A DNA stretch of 19,646 bases from CAKQOE01 sp963627215 (GTDB taxonomy: Bacteria > Bacillota > Clostridia > Peptostreptococcales > Anaerovoracaceae). The stretch lies in the NCBI GenBank assembly GCA_963627215.1, contig CAVGAH010000034.1:1-19646 (forward strand), written 5' to 3'. Every line of letters starts with the position of its first letter. Positions within the stretch are counted from its first letter, which is position 1. Made by a program: the position numbers and the translations under genes. Below the pieces are notes generated by a model, which did not search any database, was not told the origin of the DNA, and was given only the letters and a program-made list of their open reading frames with translations. Below are positions 1 to 6,966 of the stretch, one piece after another.

Positions 1-70
1 AGGCGGGCGGGCATGCAGGTCGCTTTTGGGGCGTCTTTTTGAATCAATAAAAATTGCAATAAAGTATACT
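1..70 (-). repeat. Intergenic repeat element, left inverted copy (cut by window edge)
   Basis: Bases 21-55 are the exact reverse complement of 3086-3120 (35 of 35), and after a 6-base divergent patch the palindrome AAGTATACTT region matches again (62-70 against 3071-3079). Bases 6-23 are the reverse complement of 3181-3198, one arm of the hairpin inside the right copy. This copy looks like a shorter form, with the hairpin interior missing between two CGC triplets. Its outer end is beyond the window. No reading frame is supported in it. Confidence 0.8.
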
Positions 71-90
71 TCGTGTATTTAAAATGAAAA

Positions 91-121
91 GTCATACATG
101 CTCTCGTCCGTTCATATAGAT
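91..121 (+). promoter_or_regulatory. Possible SigE-type promoter of the sipL-like gene
   Basis: GTCATACA at 91-98 followed after 14 bases by CATATAGAT at 113-121 resembles the mother-cell SigE pattern (an ATA-containing -35, then CATACAnT). The -10 is imperfect. A start near 128 would leave about 34 bases before the ATG at 162. SipL-type genes are expressed in the mother cell, so the match fits the gene, but the call rests on pattern alone. Confidence 0.35.
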
Positions 122-161
122 ATACAGGGCAAATGTAAATGATCCATGAGGAGGTTGACAT

Positions 162-2195
162 ATGAACGAAAATTATTTTGACGCGGCGGAGCACGATAAT
201 GAACAGATACCGGCATATGCTATGATACCCGCCGGAGGGAGCATTGTTTCCGACAGCAGTGTTGTTTCTGACAATAACGGTGATGAGGATGTTCAGCGCG
301 AGGAAATCGAAAGTGAGGAGCCTTTAAACAGTGAGCCCGGCGCAGCAGAAGAAATACCTGCAGTTATAAGACCTGCTGCACCTGAAAATATGCTTTCAGG
401 GATGAGAGCAAAGGAAGTGACTGCAGAAAGGCATGCAGAAAAAATTGAAAGGTCGGAAAAAAACAGCAGAAATGATAAAGCCGAAAAAACAGAAAAAAGG
501 GAAGACAAAGAAAACGCGGTAAAGCTGATACCGGCAACAGATGACCTGAAAAGCGCTCGCATACGACTAAGCGGAGCATGGCCTGTAGAGCTGCCGGAGA
601 TGAGCATAGAAGAGGACATACTTGTTCCGGATACCAGACCGGATCTTGAGAAGATACTGAGCGTAACGGCGATTCCGGAGATAAACAAGCATGAGTCATA
701 TGCAGGGCAGAACGGTAAAAATATGCTGAAAATAAACGGCAGCTTTGATATATCTGTATTGTATCTGCCGGCCGGCAGCGGAACGGGAGTCGTAGCCATA
801 GACACGAAAATACCGTTCAGACGAGAATTTGAGATATCTGAACAGCTCTCACCGCAGGCAGAGATAAAAGTCAGCGGTACTGCGCCCGAAGCAAAGGTAA
901 TAAACGAAAGAAAGATACGTATATCAGTCGGAGCAGCATTTGGCGCATGGGAATACGGCGAAACTGAAATGGAGCTCCTTGAAGGTGTCAGAGATGATTC
1001 CCTGCTGCTTAAAAAGGAACGTGTGCGATTTACGGATATGGCGCAGCGCCGTACAGACACGACCGATATACATGAAAAAATACGCATTAAGGAAAGCTAT
1101 CCTGAGCCAAAGAGCATATTGCGCCACGAAATGAATGTAGTGGAAAACCACAGGCAGATATCAAAGGGTAAGGCAGTAGTAGAAGCAAGTCTGTACTACA
1201 GCATACTCTATATGCCGGAGGCGTCTGCAGCATCCTCAGCGGATCCAACGACAGATGAAGCTGTTCCGGTATATGTTCGCGGCAAGGTGGACTTTACGCA
1301 GTTCCTGCGCCTTCCTGACGTAAAGGATGATGAAACAGCTGGAAGTATAGTGAAATTTGACATACTGAGTTCCGATATATCGCTGCGTGCTCCGAGAGCA
1401 TCGATGCAGGAGGATGACGATACAGATGATGAAGAATACGATGAAGGCAGGGACAGCTCTGCTGACGGCAGCGCACCGTACTTTCAGCTCAGCGCAAGTG
1501 TTGCGGCAGGAATACAGGTCTACAGGAGCATTGAACGTGATGTTGTGACTGACATGTATCATCGTTCAAAGGATCTGGAATACTCCACAGCGCCGTATCA
1601 GATCTCAGAGCTGTGCGGAAGCGTTTCACCTGACATTTCCATAAGGGAGACTGTAAATATACCTGAAACGCGCGGAAATGCAGCGTCAGTGCCGTATATA
1701 TCACTGACAGCAGAAAATATTACAGCATCGGCAGAAGATGACAGATGTGTGATAGAGGGGACTCTCTCAGCCAACATACTTTTTGTTGAGGAAGAAACAT
1801 CGGAAATGTCATGCTTTGAGCATCACATTCCTTTCCGCGCAGTAGCAGATATGCCGGGAGCATGCGAAAACAGCTATACAGAATGTGACGCAGGCATAAA
1901 GGATGTGTGGTTCGACCGCGTAAATTCACGCCAGATAGATATAAACTGCAGCATTTCAGCGCGTGTATCAGTATGGAATACGGAATCACATGATTTTATA
2001 GATAAAGTCTGCTATATAGATAACGGGAGCACTCCTCAGCCGCTTTCAGGAATAGTGGTATATATGACGAAGCCTGACGATACCCAGTGGAGCGTATCAA
2101 AAAAATTCCGTACCACAGAAGCCGCGCTGCGAGAGGTAAACGGACTGGAGGATGAGCAGCAGCTGACACCGGGGATGCGCCTGCTTATAGTATAG
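162..2195 (+). CDS. sipL: SipL-like spore coat morphogenetic protein (SPOCS/DUF3794 repeats plus C-terminal LysM)
   Basis: The 677-residue product has an acidic, charged N-terminal extension (about 1-130), then three SPOCS (DUF3794) regions at about 150-275, 305-460 and 485-608, and a C-terminal LysM-like module at about 633-677 (TQWSVSKKFRTTEAALREVN and GMRLLIV are typical LysM blocks). SPOCS plus LysM is the architecture of SipL of Clostridioides difficile, which binds the coat ATPase SpoIVA and anchors the coat around the forespore, a role like that of SpoVID in Bacillus. There is no signal peptide, which fits a cytoplasmic mother-cell protein. An acidic insert at about 415-438 interrupts the second SPOCS region, and the protein is longer than typical SipL. 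The start is set by AGGAGG about 7 bases before the ATG. spoIIR follows on the same strand; sipL and spoIIR also lie close together in C. difficile. Confidence 0.8.
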   Translation: MNENYFDAAEHDNEQIPAYAMIPAGGSIVSDSSVVSDNNGDEDVQREEIESEEPLNSEPGAAEEIPAVIRPAAPENMLSGMRAKEVTAERHAEKIERSEKNSRNDKAEKTEKREDKENAVKLIPATDDLKSARIRLSGAWPVELPEMSIEEDILVPDTRPDLEKILSVTAIPEINKHESYAGQNGKNMLKINGSFDISVLYLPAGSGTGVVAIDTKIPFRREFEISEQLSPQAEIKVSGTAPEAKVINERKIRISVGAAFGAWEYGETEMELLEGVRDDSLLLKKERVRFTDMAQRRTDTTDIHEKIRIKESYPEPKSILRHEMNVVENHRQISKGKAVVEASLYYSILYMPEASAASSADPTTDEAVPVYVRGKVDFTQFLRLPDVKDDETAGSIVKFDILSSDISLRAPRASMQEDDDTDDEEYDEGRDSSADGSAPYFQLSASVAAGIQVYRSIERDVVTDMYHRSKDLEYSTAPYQISELCGSVSPDISIRETVNIPETRGNAASVPYISLTAENITASAEDDRCVIEGTLSANILFVEEETSEMSCFEHHIPFRAVADMPGACENSYTECDAGIKDVWFDRVNSRQIDINCSISARVSVWNTESHDFIDKVCYIDNGSTPQPLSGIVVYMTKPDDTQWSVSKKFRTTEAALREVNGLEDEQQLTPGMRLLIV

Positions 2196-2208
2196 AAAAA
2201 TGCAGCAG

Positions 2209-2237
2209 GTATGAAATAAACGCAAACAGGGCATTAT
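2209..2237 (+). promoter_or_regulatory. Possible SigF-type promoter of spoIIR
   Basis: GTATG (2209-2213), a 15-base spacer and GGGCATTAT (2229-2237) resemble the forespore SigF pattern, GTATA-N15-GGnnAnAnT, with one mismatch in each box. spoIIR is a known SigF target, so a separate promoter in this 64-base gap is expected. The match is by eye only. Confidence 0.4.
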
Positions 2238-2259
2238 CCTTGCGGAGGTAATAATACCG

Positions 2260-2937
2260 ATGATAAAAAAACGAAAATGGATACCGGCGCTTGTATGCAT
2301 CGTTGCCGCTGCAGCGCTTATGACGGGAATGACGTACAGGTACAACGAATTGCTCAGCAATGAAGATTTTATACGCCTTCATGTAGTAGCAAACAGTGAT
2401 TCAGAGGAAGACCAGGCGCTTAAACTCAAAGTAAGAGATAAGCTTATAGAAAAAATAAACAATGACCTCGTTCGCCTGGCGGTCGCCGAAGCTGACGCAG
2501 ATGATGAAAAAGCATCGCTTAACATTGAAGAATCAAGGGTATATATAAAAGAGAACCTTGATGCTATAGAAGCGGCAGCAGAGGAGGTAGTCAGAGAGGA
2601 AGGCTATGATTACGATGTCCGCGCAGAATTCGGAGTCAGCTGGATACCTGAAAAAACATACGGCTCGGTCACATTTCCTGCCGGAAATTATGAGGCACTT
2701 AAAATACTTATAGGCAAGGCTGAGGGACACAACTGGTGGTGCGTGCTCTACCCGCCGCTGTGCCTGATAGACAGCTCATACAGCGGAGCACCCGGAAGTA
2801 ACGGCGGTGATATGATGAAGGATATAGTAATGTCTGACAGATACCGTGAGCTCACAGAAGCAGCATCATCAGGCAGGCCTGCAAGCGTACTTCATCTGCG
2901 CTTTAAATCGCTTGAAGCAATTAAAAATATTTCATAA
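2260..2937 (+). CDS. spoIIR: Stage II sporulation protein R
   Basis: The 225-residue product is recognisable as SpoIIR, the secreted forespore signal that triggers SpoIIGA to process pro-SigE in the mother cell. A hydrophobic segment at about residues 8-25 acts as signal sequence or anchor. It is followed by the family block FIRLHVVANSDSEEDQALK, with the LKVRD motif just after, and by the conserved WWCVLYPPLC motif at about 158-168. Length is normal for the family. GGAGG lies 11 bases before the ATG, slightly far but usable. Only 64 bases separate it from the sipL-like gene, yet the two proteins act in opposite compartments, so a separate promoter is likely. No hairpin terminator is obvious after the stop; the next features are repeats. 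Confidence 0.93.
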   Translation: MIKKRKWIPALVCIVAAAALMTGMTYRYNELLSNEDFIRLHVVANSDSEEDQALKLKVRDKLIEKINNDLVRLAVAEADADDEKASLNIEESRVYIKENLDAIEAAAEEVVREEGYDYDVRAEFGVSWIPEKTYGSVTFPAGNYEALKILIGKAEGHNWWCVLYPPLCLIDSSYSGAPGSNGGDMMKDIVMSDRYRELTEAASSGRPASVLHLRFKSLEAIKNIS

Positions 2938-3026
2938 TATAATATTTATGAACACAAAAAGACGCTATATACTGCCGGAGAATATACGGATAAGCGTAGT
3001 TGAAATTCCCTGTACACGAACTGTTA

Positions 3027-3234
3027 CGTATATTTCGCAGGCAACAGCAGGCGTCCTGTGTTTACGAAAAAGTATACTTGGCTGTAATTTTTATTGATTC
3101 AAAAAGACGCCCCAAAAGCGGGCGGGCATGCAGATGAGCGAACCGAGACTGCACGCAGCATCCCATTCTGTGACCGCGGAGCGACCTGCATGCCCGCCTG
3201 TATTGGCGTCCTGTATTTACAGAAAAAGTATATA
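3027..3234 (+). repeat. Intergenic repeat element, right copy, with internal long hairpin
   Basis: The element contains two near-identical direct segments (about 3048-3079 and 3202-3234; shared GGCGTCCTGT, TTTAC and AAAAAGTATA) around a core. The core holds the 35-base stretch that is inverted at 21-55, then a perfect 13-bp inverted repeat, GGCGGGCATGCAG (3121-3133) and CTGCATGCCCGCC (3186-3198), around a 52-base loop. CGTATATTTCGCAGGCAA (3027-3044) recurs at 3907-3924. The only open frame here (3128-3325) is an artefact of the repeat and lacks a convincing start. The 2938-3331 gap is therefore mostly repeat. Confidence 0.75.
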
Positions 3235-3286
3235 TTTAAAATTATATACGGCGCACAAAATAGCTGATGAAATGAAACCGGTTATA

Positions 3287-3295
3287 TGGTACAAT
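3287..3295 (+). promoter_or_regulatory. Extended -10 promoter element
   Basis: TGGTACAAT is a TGn-extended -10 (TACAAT) lying 37 bases before the ATG of the small gene at 3332. No good -35 is visible 17 bases upstream, as is usual for extended -10 promoters. Confidence 0.4.
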
Positions 3296-3331
3296 TGCAG
3301 TATCTATGATGTAGAAAAGAGGTAAAAACAA

Positions 3332-3610
3332 ATGAGAAAACTGGGCGTAAAAACAAGCACATATGCAAATACAGAATTATATACTATAAACCCTATCGAC
3401 GCTGCGGGCAACGGAACTATAAAGCTCGACGGATTAAAGTACGGCTTTGAAAGAGGCTTCCGTTTCTACAAGCTTGACGTTCCTAAGGAATGGATGAATC
3501 CTACAGGTGAATTTGAAAAGCGTGTAGCTCCTATGCTGACAAATGAAAACAGACTGACAGACTGGGATGAGATAGAAGCTTACTTCAAGACTTGTGTAGT
3601 TGAAGAATAG
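3332..3610 (+). CDS. Small conserved-looking protein of unknown function (92 aa)
   Basis: I do not recognise this family. The product is 92 residues, soluble, with no signal peptide or membrane segment. It has mixed charge and many aromatic residues in the middle (YGFERGFRFYKLD, then PKEWMNPTGEFEKR), and an acidic end. The reading frame looks real: AAGAGGT sits about 8 bases before the ATG, an extended -10 lies just upstream, and base use matches neighbouring genes. It stands alone between a repeat element and a candidate small RNA. The sequence gives no basis for a function. Confidence 0.7.
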   Translation: MRKLGVKTSTYANTELYTINPIDAAGNGTIKLDGLKYGFERGFRFYKLDVPKEWMNPTGEFEKRVAPMLTNENRLTDWDEIEAYFKTCVVEE

Positions 3611-3707
3611 TAAAGAAACGCTGAAAATGATGTTGTCATAGTGTATAAGGTTAGAAAACACTAACTGATATAGGCGAATAATTATACCTGCTATTAAAAA
3701 ATAGATA

Positions 3708-3850
3708 TTGCATATTAATAAAAAAACTGTATAATAATTATTGTCAGTGAGATGCTGACAAATGACTAAGCAAAATTCGTTTTCAATAGACCCCAAATCC
3801 AAACCCGCCCGGCGAATGAACCCCAATCATTCGCCGGGTTTCCTTTTTTG
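3708..3850 (+). ncRNA. Candidate small RNA: promoter, 5' hairpin, intrinsic terminator
   Basis: A SigA-type promoter, TTGCAT (3708-3713), 16 bases, TATAAT (3730-3735), predicts a start near 3742. The transcript would open with the perfect hairpin TTGTCAG-TGAGATG-CTGACAA (3741-3761). It continues through a single-stranded C-rich stretch (ACCCCAAATCC, about 3790-3800) and ends at a strong terminator. Length would be about 110 nt. No coding frame longer than a few codons has a ribosome site inside. It is flanked by two same-strand genes but has its own start and stop. It resembles no RNA family I know. Confidence 0.5.
3808..3850 (+). terminator. Strong intrinsic terminator
   Basis: A perfect 12-bp stem, CCCGGCGAATGA (3808-3819) with TCATTCGCCGGG (3827-3838), closes a 7-base C-rich loop (ACCCCAA) and is followed by TTTCCTTTTTT. 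It ends the candidate small RNA and could also end read-through from the gene at 3332. Confidence 0.9.
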
Positions 3851-3866
3851 TAAAAATGCGGATAAA

Positions 3867-3958
3867 ACAGCCAAGTATACTTTATTGTAACCCCTATGGA
3901 GCATTCCGTATATTTCGCAGGCAATAGAAAGGTGTCACGAATTTACAAAAAGTATAGA
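3867..3958 (+). repeat. Third, shorter copy of the intergenic repeat family
   Basis: ACAGCCAAGTATACTTT (3867-3883) is the exact reverse complement of 3069-3085. CGTATATTTCGCAGGCAA (3907-3924) is identical to 3027-3044. TTTACAAAAAGTATAG (3942-3957) matches the end segment of the right copy at 3061-3077. The hairpin core is absent. It lies in the 3611-4083 gap, which otherwise holds the candidate small RNA. Confidence 0.7.
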
Positions 3959-4030
3959 AGATAATTATCAATGAATAAAGTATTACCTATTAAAAGAGTC
4001 TGCTTATAATTAGTGTATCAATAATAATGC

Positions 4031-4059
4031 TTGCAAAATGTTAATGCACAGGTTATAAT
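4031..4059 (+). promoter_or_regulatory. SigA-type promoter
   Basis: TTGCAA (4031-4036), a 17-base spacer and a perfect TATAAT (4054-4059) place a start near 4066, just before the ribosome site of the gene at 4084. Confidence 0.75.
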
Positions 4060-4083
4060 GTAATCAGTTGAGAGGTGATAATC

Positions 4084-4389
4084 ATGGAAGAATTATATGC
4101 TGTGTATCTCGAAAGTCTCAATCAGGACTTGCGTGTTTTCCAGAAAGAAGCCGACGCACAGGCGCATTTTGATAAAATGCAGTCAGACGGTAAGCCTGTA
4201 AAGATGGAGAAGTTTACCATATATCAGGTGACCGGAGTAGATAAGGCAAATGGCGAAGCTGCTGCAGACCCGGGTTTTTGGGAAGAGCTTCGTTATGATA
4301 ACGGAAACTGCAAGTTGATTCAGCACTACAGCTGGCATCAGCCGCCTGAAAAGGAAGGCTATTATGCGGAGTACAGCTTGGAGTGGTAA
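4084..4389 (+). CDS. Small protein of unknown function (101 aa)
   Basis: I do not recognise the family. The product is soluble, with no signal peptide or membrane segment and several aromatic residues, notably near the C-terminus (YSWHQPP, then EYSLEW). The N-terminal half (YAVYLESLNQDLRVFQKEADAQAHF) reads like a small alpha/beta domain. The ATG at 4084 is chosen over a GTG at 4075 because the Shine-Dalgarno GAGAGGTGA overlaps that GTG and sits 6 bases before the ATG. It has its own consensus promoter and a hairpin terminator downstream, so it is probably a single-gene unit. Confidence 0.75.
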   Translation: MEELYAVYLESLNQDLRVFQKEADAQAHFDKMQSDGKPVKMEKFTIYQVTGVDKANGEAAADPGFWEELRYDNGNCKLIQHYSWHQPPEKEGYYAEYSLEW

Positions 4390-4486
4390 TTTTAAATTAA
4401 GCAAGATCCACATCTCAGAATGTTAAATTGGTCGTTATTCTGCAGATGATATTTCAGGGAATGCATATACGTTAAGAGTGAGAAAC

Positions 4487-4522
4487 GAAAATACCCGCGG
4501 ACGCAGCGGGTATTTTCATTTT
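4487..4522. terminator. Probably bidirectional terminator
   Basis: A perfect 12-bp stem, GAAAATACCCGC (4487-4498) with GCGGGTATTTTC (4506-4517), is followed by ATTTTT on the + strand. On the - strand the stem is followed by GTTTCTC. It can end the + gene at 4084 and also the - strand regulator/kinase operon ending at 4624. Confidence 0.8.
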
Positions 4523-4524
4523 TG

Positions 4525-4602
4525 GTGCGACCGTGCAGCCGTGCGACCGTGCAGCCGTGCGACCGTGCAGCCGTGCGATCGTGCGGCCGTGCAGCCGTGC
4601 AG
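4525..4602. repeat. 8-bp tandem repeat, 9.75 units
   Basis: Units run GTGCGACC, GTGCAGCC alternately for six copies, then GTGCGATC, GTGCGGCC, GTGCAGCC and a partial GTGCAG. The base unit is GTGCRRYC, with a 16-bp higher-order alternation. It sits 21 bases beyond the stop codon of the histidine kinase gene. The period is not a multiple of three, and the short frames crossing it have no support as genes. Confidence 0.95.
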
Positions 4603-4623
4603 TTATGTAATTGTTGTATTTAC

Positions 4624-5991
4624 TTATTCATTTATGATATCTGCTGTATCAGTCGTTACTCTGAAAAGCAGAAATGTATCATATCTGTCGTCTTTTTGAT
4701 GGATGATGCACTCTGATGACATCTGCTGCATCATCTTTTTAATGTTTTTTACGCCAAAGCCTGTGCTGGTCGAATGATCTGCGAGTTCATTTATACGGTT
4801 GCTTACATGCAGTATCACCTTGTCGTTTTCATGGAAAAGATTTACTATTACCGCGTTGGCGCGGTCAGCGTATTTGAGGATATTTGAAACTATATTATCG
4901 AATATCCTTATCATGAATTCGCCGTTTATCTTTATGTTTACATCGACCATATTCATGTTTATCTGTATCTGGTAGCCTTCTATCGTCAGATAGCCCTTCA
5001 TGCTGGAAAGCTGATCGTAGAAAGCGTCGTACATGCTGACAGTCTCAAGTGAGATGTCAGCGTTCTTATCCATTATGAAATATGAGAACATATTATCTGA
5101 CATATGCTTGAGCTGTGCGGCCTTTTCATATGATTTTTCTATATAGCTTTCGCGTTCCTCATCTGATTCGTAGCGATGCTCACGCAGCATGCCCAGATAT
5201 ATCATGAGCGGCGTCATAGGTGTTCTGAGGTCGTGAGACATTTCAGTTACGAGCGCCTTGCTCTCATCCTGGAGCTGCATGATATGAGCAAGCTTCTGTA
5301 TAAAGCTCTGACGAAGTAAATCGACGCTGCCCGCAAGCATGGCTATTTCATCGTTGCCCTGTACCGTTATAGGATGGTCGAGGTCACCGTTTTCCATTCG
5401 GTGGACCTCCTCTGAGAGCTGTATCAGGTATTTCATCTTTTTCCGGACTGCCATGAGTATTATGAATATGAAGAGCAGGCACGGGAAGAAAAATTCGAGC
5501 ACGTAAGCTATGCGGTAATAGTTTGTCGAGTAGAAGCCATATATTATAACATCGGCCTGACCGTCGGCAAAATTTACTTTATATGATGCGTGCATGGCGT
5601 AATCACTTTCTATCATTACGGAGCTGCTTATAGACGAGCTGTAGTCTTCATCAGCTTCTTCGTCCTGTGAATATGAAGATGTCATCTGTGAGTCGTAGAC
5701 GAGCACGTCATCCTTATATACTGTAAGAGTGACTACATTTCCATCCTGTACCCATTTACTGAGCATGTACCAGTCATCAGATTTTACGTCATACTCGTTT
5801 ATATAGTTTTCGAGACTGGAGATAGTCTCTTCGTCGCATTTTTTATAATACTTTTCAGTATCAAACATCTTATTGAGAGCCGCTTCGGTGGCCATGCTCA
5901 GTACGAGATAAAATATTATGGATGCTATGAGTGCAAACGCTGATACTACAGCCATTTCCATAGCAAGCGACATTTTGTAAGGTTTTTTCAT
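4624..5991 (-). CDS. Membrane sensor histidine kinase
   Basis: The 455-residue product has a membrane segment at about 12-34, an extracytoplasmic sensor region at about 35-160 rich in acidic and serine residues, a second membrane segment at about 161-182 and a HAMP-like linker at about 183-235. The HisKA box ALVTEMSHDLRTPMTP carries the phosphorylated His253. The ATPase domain has an N-box around 366-373 (DNIVSNILKY) and a glycine box TGFGVKN at 410-416. The usual DxGxG box is replaced by HVSNRINELADHS, as in many VanS-like kinases. The start is set by AAGGTGA before the ATG. The gene follows the response regulator by 20 bases, so they form one operon. The signal sensed is unknown. Confidence 0.92.
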   Translation of the reverse strand: MKKPYKMSLAMEMAVVSAFALIASIIFYLVLSMATEAALNKMFDTEKYYKKCDEETISSLENYINEYDVKSDDWYMLSKWVQDGNVVTLTVYKDDVLVYDSQMTSSYSQDEEADEDYSSSISSSVMIESDYAMHASYKVNFADGQADVIIYGFYSTNYYRIAYVLEFFFPCLLFIFIILMAVRKKMKYLIQLSEEVHRMENGDLDHPITVQGNDEIAMLAGSVDLLRQSFIQKLAHIMQLQDESKALVTEMSHDLRTPMTPLMIYLGMLREHRYESDEERESYIEKSYEKAAQLKHMSDNMFSYFIMDKNADISLETVSMYDAFYDQLSSMKGYLTIEGYQIQINMNMVDVNIKINGEFMIRIFDNIVSNILKYADRANAVIVNLFHENDKVILHVSNRINELADHSTSTGFGVKNIKKMMQQMSSECIIHQKDDRYDTFLLFRVTTDTADIINE

Positions 5992-6011
5992 GATGCTTCA
6001 CCTTAAGCTTA

Positions 6012-6722
6012 TCAGCGGTTAAAGCGATAGCCGCGGCCCCATTCAGTGATTATATACACAGGGTTCTGAGGGTCGTCTTCTATTTTCTTGCGAAGCTTTC
6101 TGATGTGGACCATTACAGTATTATTTGAACTGTAAAAATATGGCTCGTCCCATATCGTTTCATAGATAGACTGTATTGAAAATATCCTGTTGCGGTGTTT
6201 CATAAACATTCGCAGCATGCGGTATTCAATATCTGTAAGGTCTATCTGAACTCCGTTCTTCCATACAGCGTTGAACTGCTCGCTGAGCTTCAGCCCTTCA
6301 GCTGTAAGATATGTTTCATTGTTATCCATTGAGGATTTGCCGCGGTATACCTGGTAGCGGCGCATGAGCGCGGTGACGCGCGCGATGAGCTCTGTTTCTG
6401 AAAACGGCTTCGTAAGGTAATCATCGCCGCCTGCGAGGAGCCCTTCGGCCTTATCTGATGCATTTGATTTTGCAGTCAGGAAAAGTATTGGGGCGTTGTA
6501 ATTTCTTCTTATTTCGCGGCAGACGTCTATGCCCGACATGCCCGGCATCATTATATCAAGTATTATAAGGTCTACGTTGTCATCTACCATTTCAAGCGCG
6601 CTGAGTCCTTCCTCAGCCTGCAGCACATGATAGCCTTCGTGAGAGAGAAGTACGTCGAGCACTTCACGTATGTCTTTGTCATCCTCGATTATGAGAATCG
6701 TAGCGTTGTTGTGTTCACTCAT
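6012..6722 (-). CDS. OmpR/PhoB-family response regulator
   Basis: The 236-residue product has an N-terminal receiver domain with the acidic pocket Glu13-Asp14-Asp15, phospho-acceptor Asp56 in DLIILDIMMPGM, Thr83 and Lys105 in the DYLTKPF motif. The C-terminal winged-helix DNA-binding domain (about 135-236) contains the LTDIEYRMLRMFMKHRNRIF block and ends with WGRGYRF, typical of OmpR/PhoB proteins. GAGGTGG lies about 7 bases before the ATG. It is the first gene of the regulator/kinase operon. Direct repeats with a 10-bp period lie 70-110 bases upstream and could be its own binding sites or curved DNA. Confidence 0.93.
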   Translation of the reverse strand: MSEHNNATILIIEDDKDIREVLDVLLSHEGYHVLQAEEGLSALEMVDDNVDLIILDIMMPGMSGIDVCREIRRNYNAPILFLTAKSNASDKAEGLLAGGDDYLTKPFSETELIARVTALMRRYQVYRGKSSMDNNETYLTAEGLKLSEQFNAVWKNGVQIDLTDIEYRMLRMFMKHRNRIFSIQSIYETIWDEPYFYSSNNTVMVHIRKLRKKIEDDPQNPVYIITEWGRGYRFNR

Positions 6723-6790
6723 ATGATCTCCACCTCGTTTAGATTTGATAGCTTATTTTACAATATATTTCTTAACAGTTCCTTATAGAG

Positions 6791-6833
6791 TACAAAAAAA
6801 TACGAAAAAATACGAAAAATTACGAAAAATTAC
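6791..6833. repeat. Four phased A-tracts at 10-bp period
   Basis: TACAAAAAAA, TACGAAAAAA, TACGAAAAAT and TACGAAAAAT follow one another with no gap, then TAC. A-tracts repeated once per helical turn give intrinsic bending. The block lies upstream of the response regulator gene, where either curved promoter DNA or tandem OmpR-type regulator sites would be expected. Confidence 0.85.
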
Positions 6834-6884
6834 TTTACGTTGTTGTACCAGATAAATTTTTTCTAATGAAAATATCACATATGC

Positions 6885-6899
6885 GACGGCCCGGCCGTC
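6885..6899. repeat. 15-nt palindrome GACGGCC-C-GGCCGTC
   Basis: Perfect 7-bp arms around a single central base, with core GCC-N-GGC. One of five such 7-1-7 palindromes in intergenic DNA of this window (see also 9211, 9341, 14811, 18177). Confidence 0.85.
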
Positions 6900-6911
6900 C
6901 CGCAGAAAGCA

Positions 6912-6966
6912 CAGCGGCAGCCGCCTCGAGACTCATACGTGATGAGCTTCAAAGCGGCTGCCACTG
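6912..6966. other. Two-stem hairpin downstream of the SLH-TolC gene
   Basis: GGCAGCCGC (6916-6924) pairs with GCGGCTGCC (6954-6962), and 3 more pairs lie beyond one mismatch. Inside it, CTCAT (6932-6936) pairs with ATGAG (6942-6946) over a 5-base loop. It lies beyond the 3' end of the - strand SLH-TolC gene and may be its terminator, but the T-run on that strand is weak (TGCTTTCTG). The T-rich tail is better on the + strand, where no gene reads in. Confidence 0.5.

Noticed and set aside
765..778. Palindrome CTGCCGGCCGGCAG
   Set aside because: It lies within the sipL-like coding frame and its sequence is explained by the codons; not counted with the intergenic family.
293..1087. 264-codon - frame opposite the sipL-like gene
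   Set aside because: Ser/Phe-rich mirror of the real frame; no ribosome site and no recognisable domain.
70..3071. Composite transposon carrying sipL and spoIIR
   Set aside because: The flanking inverted repeats carry no transposase and the two genes are core sporulation genes found together elsewhere.
3128..3325. 65-codon + frame
   Set aside because: It lies inside the repeat element and runs through the hairpin, without a convincing ribosome site or protein-like composition.
4478..4716. Short + frames through the 8-bp tandem repeat
   Set aside because: They are repeat-encoded, cross the terminator and end of the kinase gene, and have no ribosome site.
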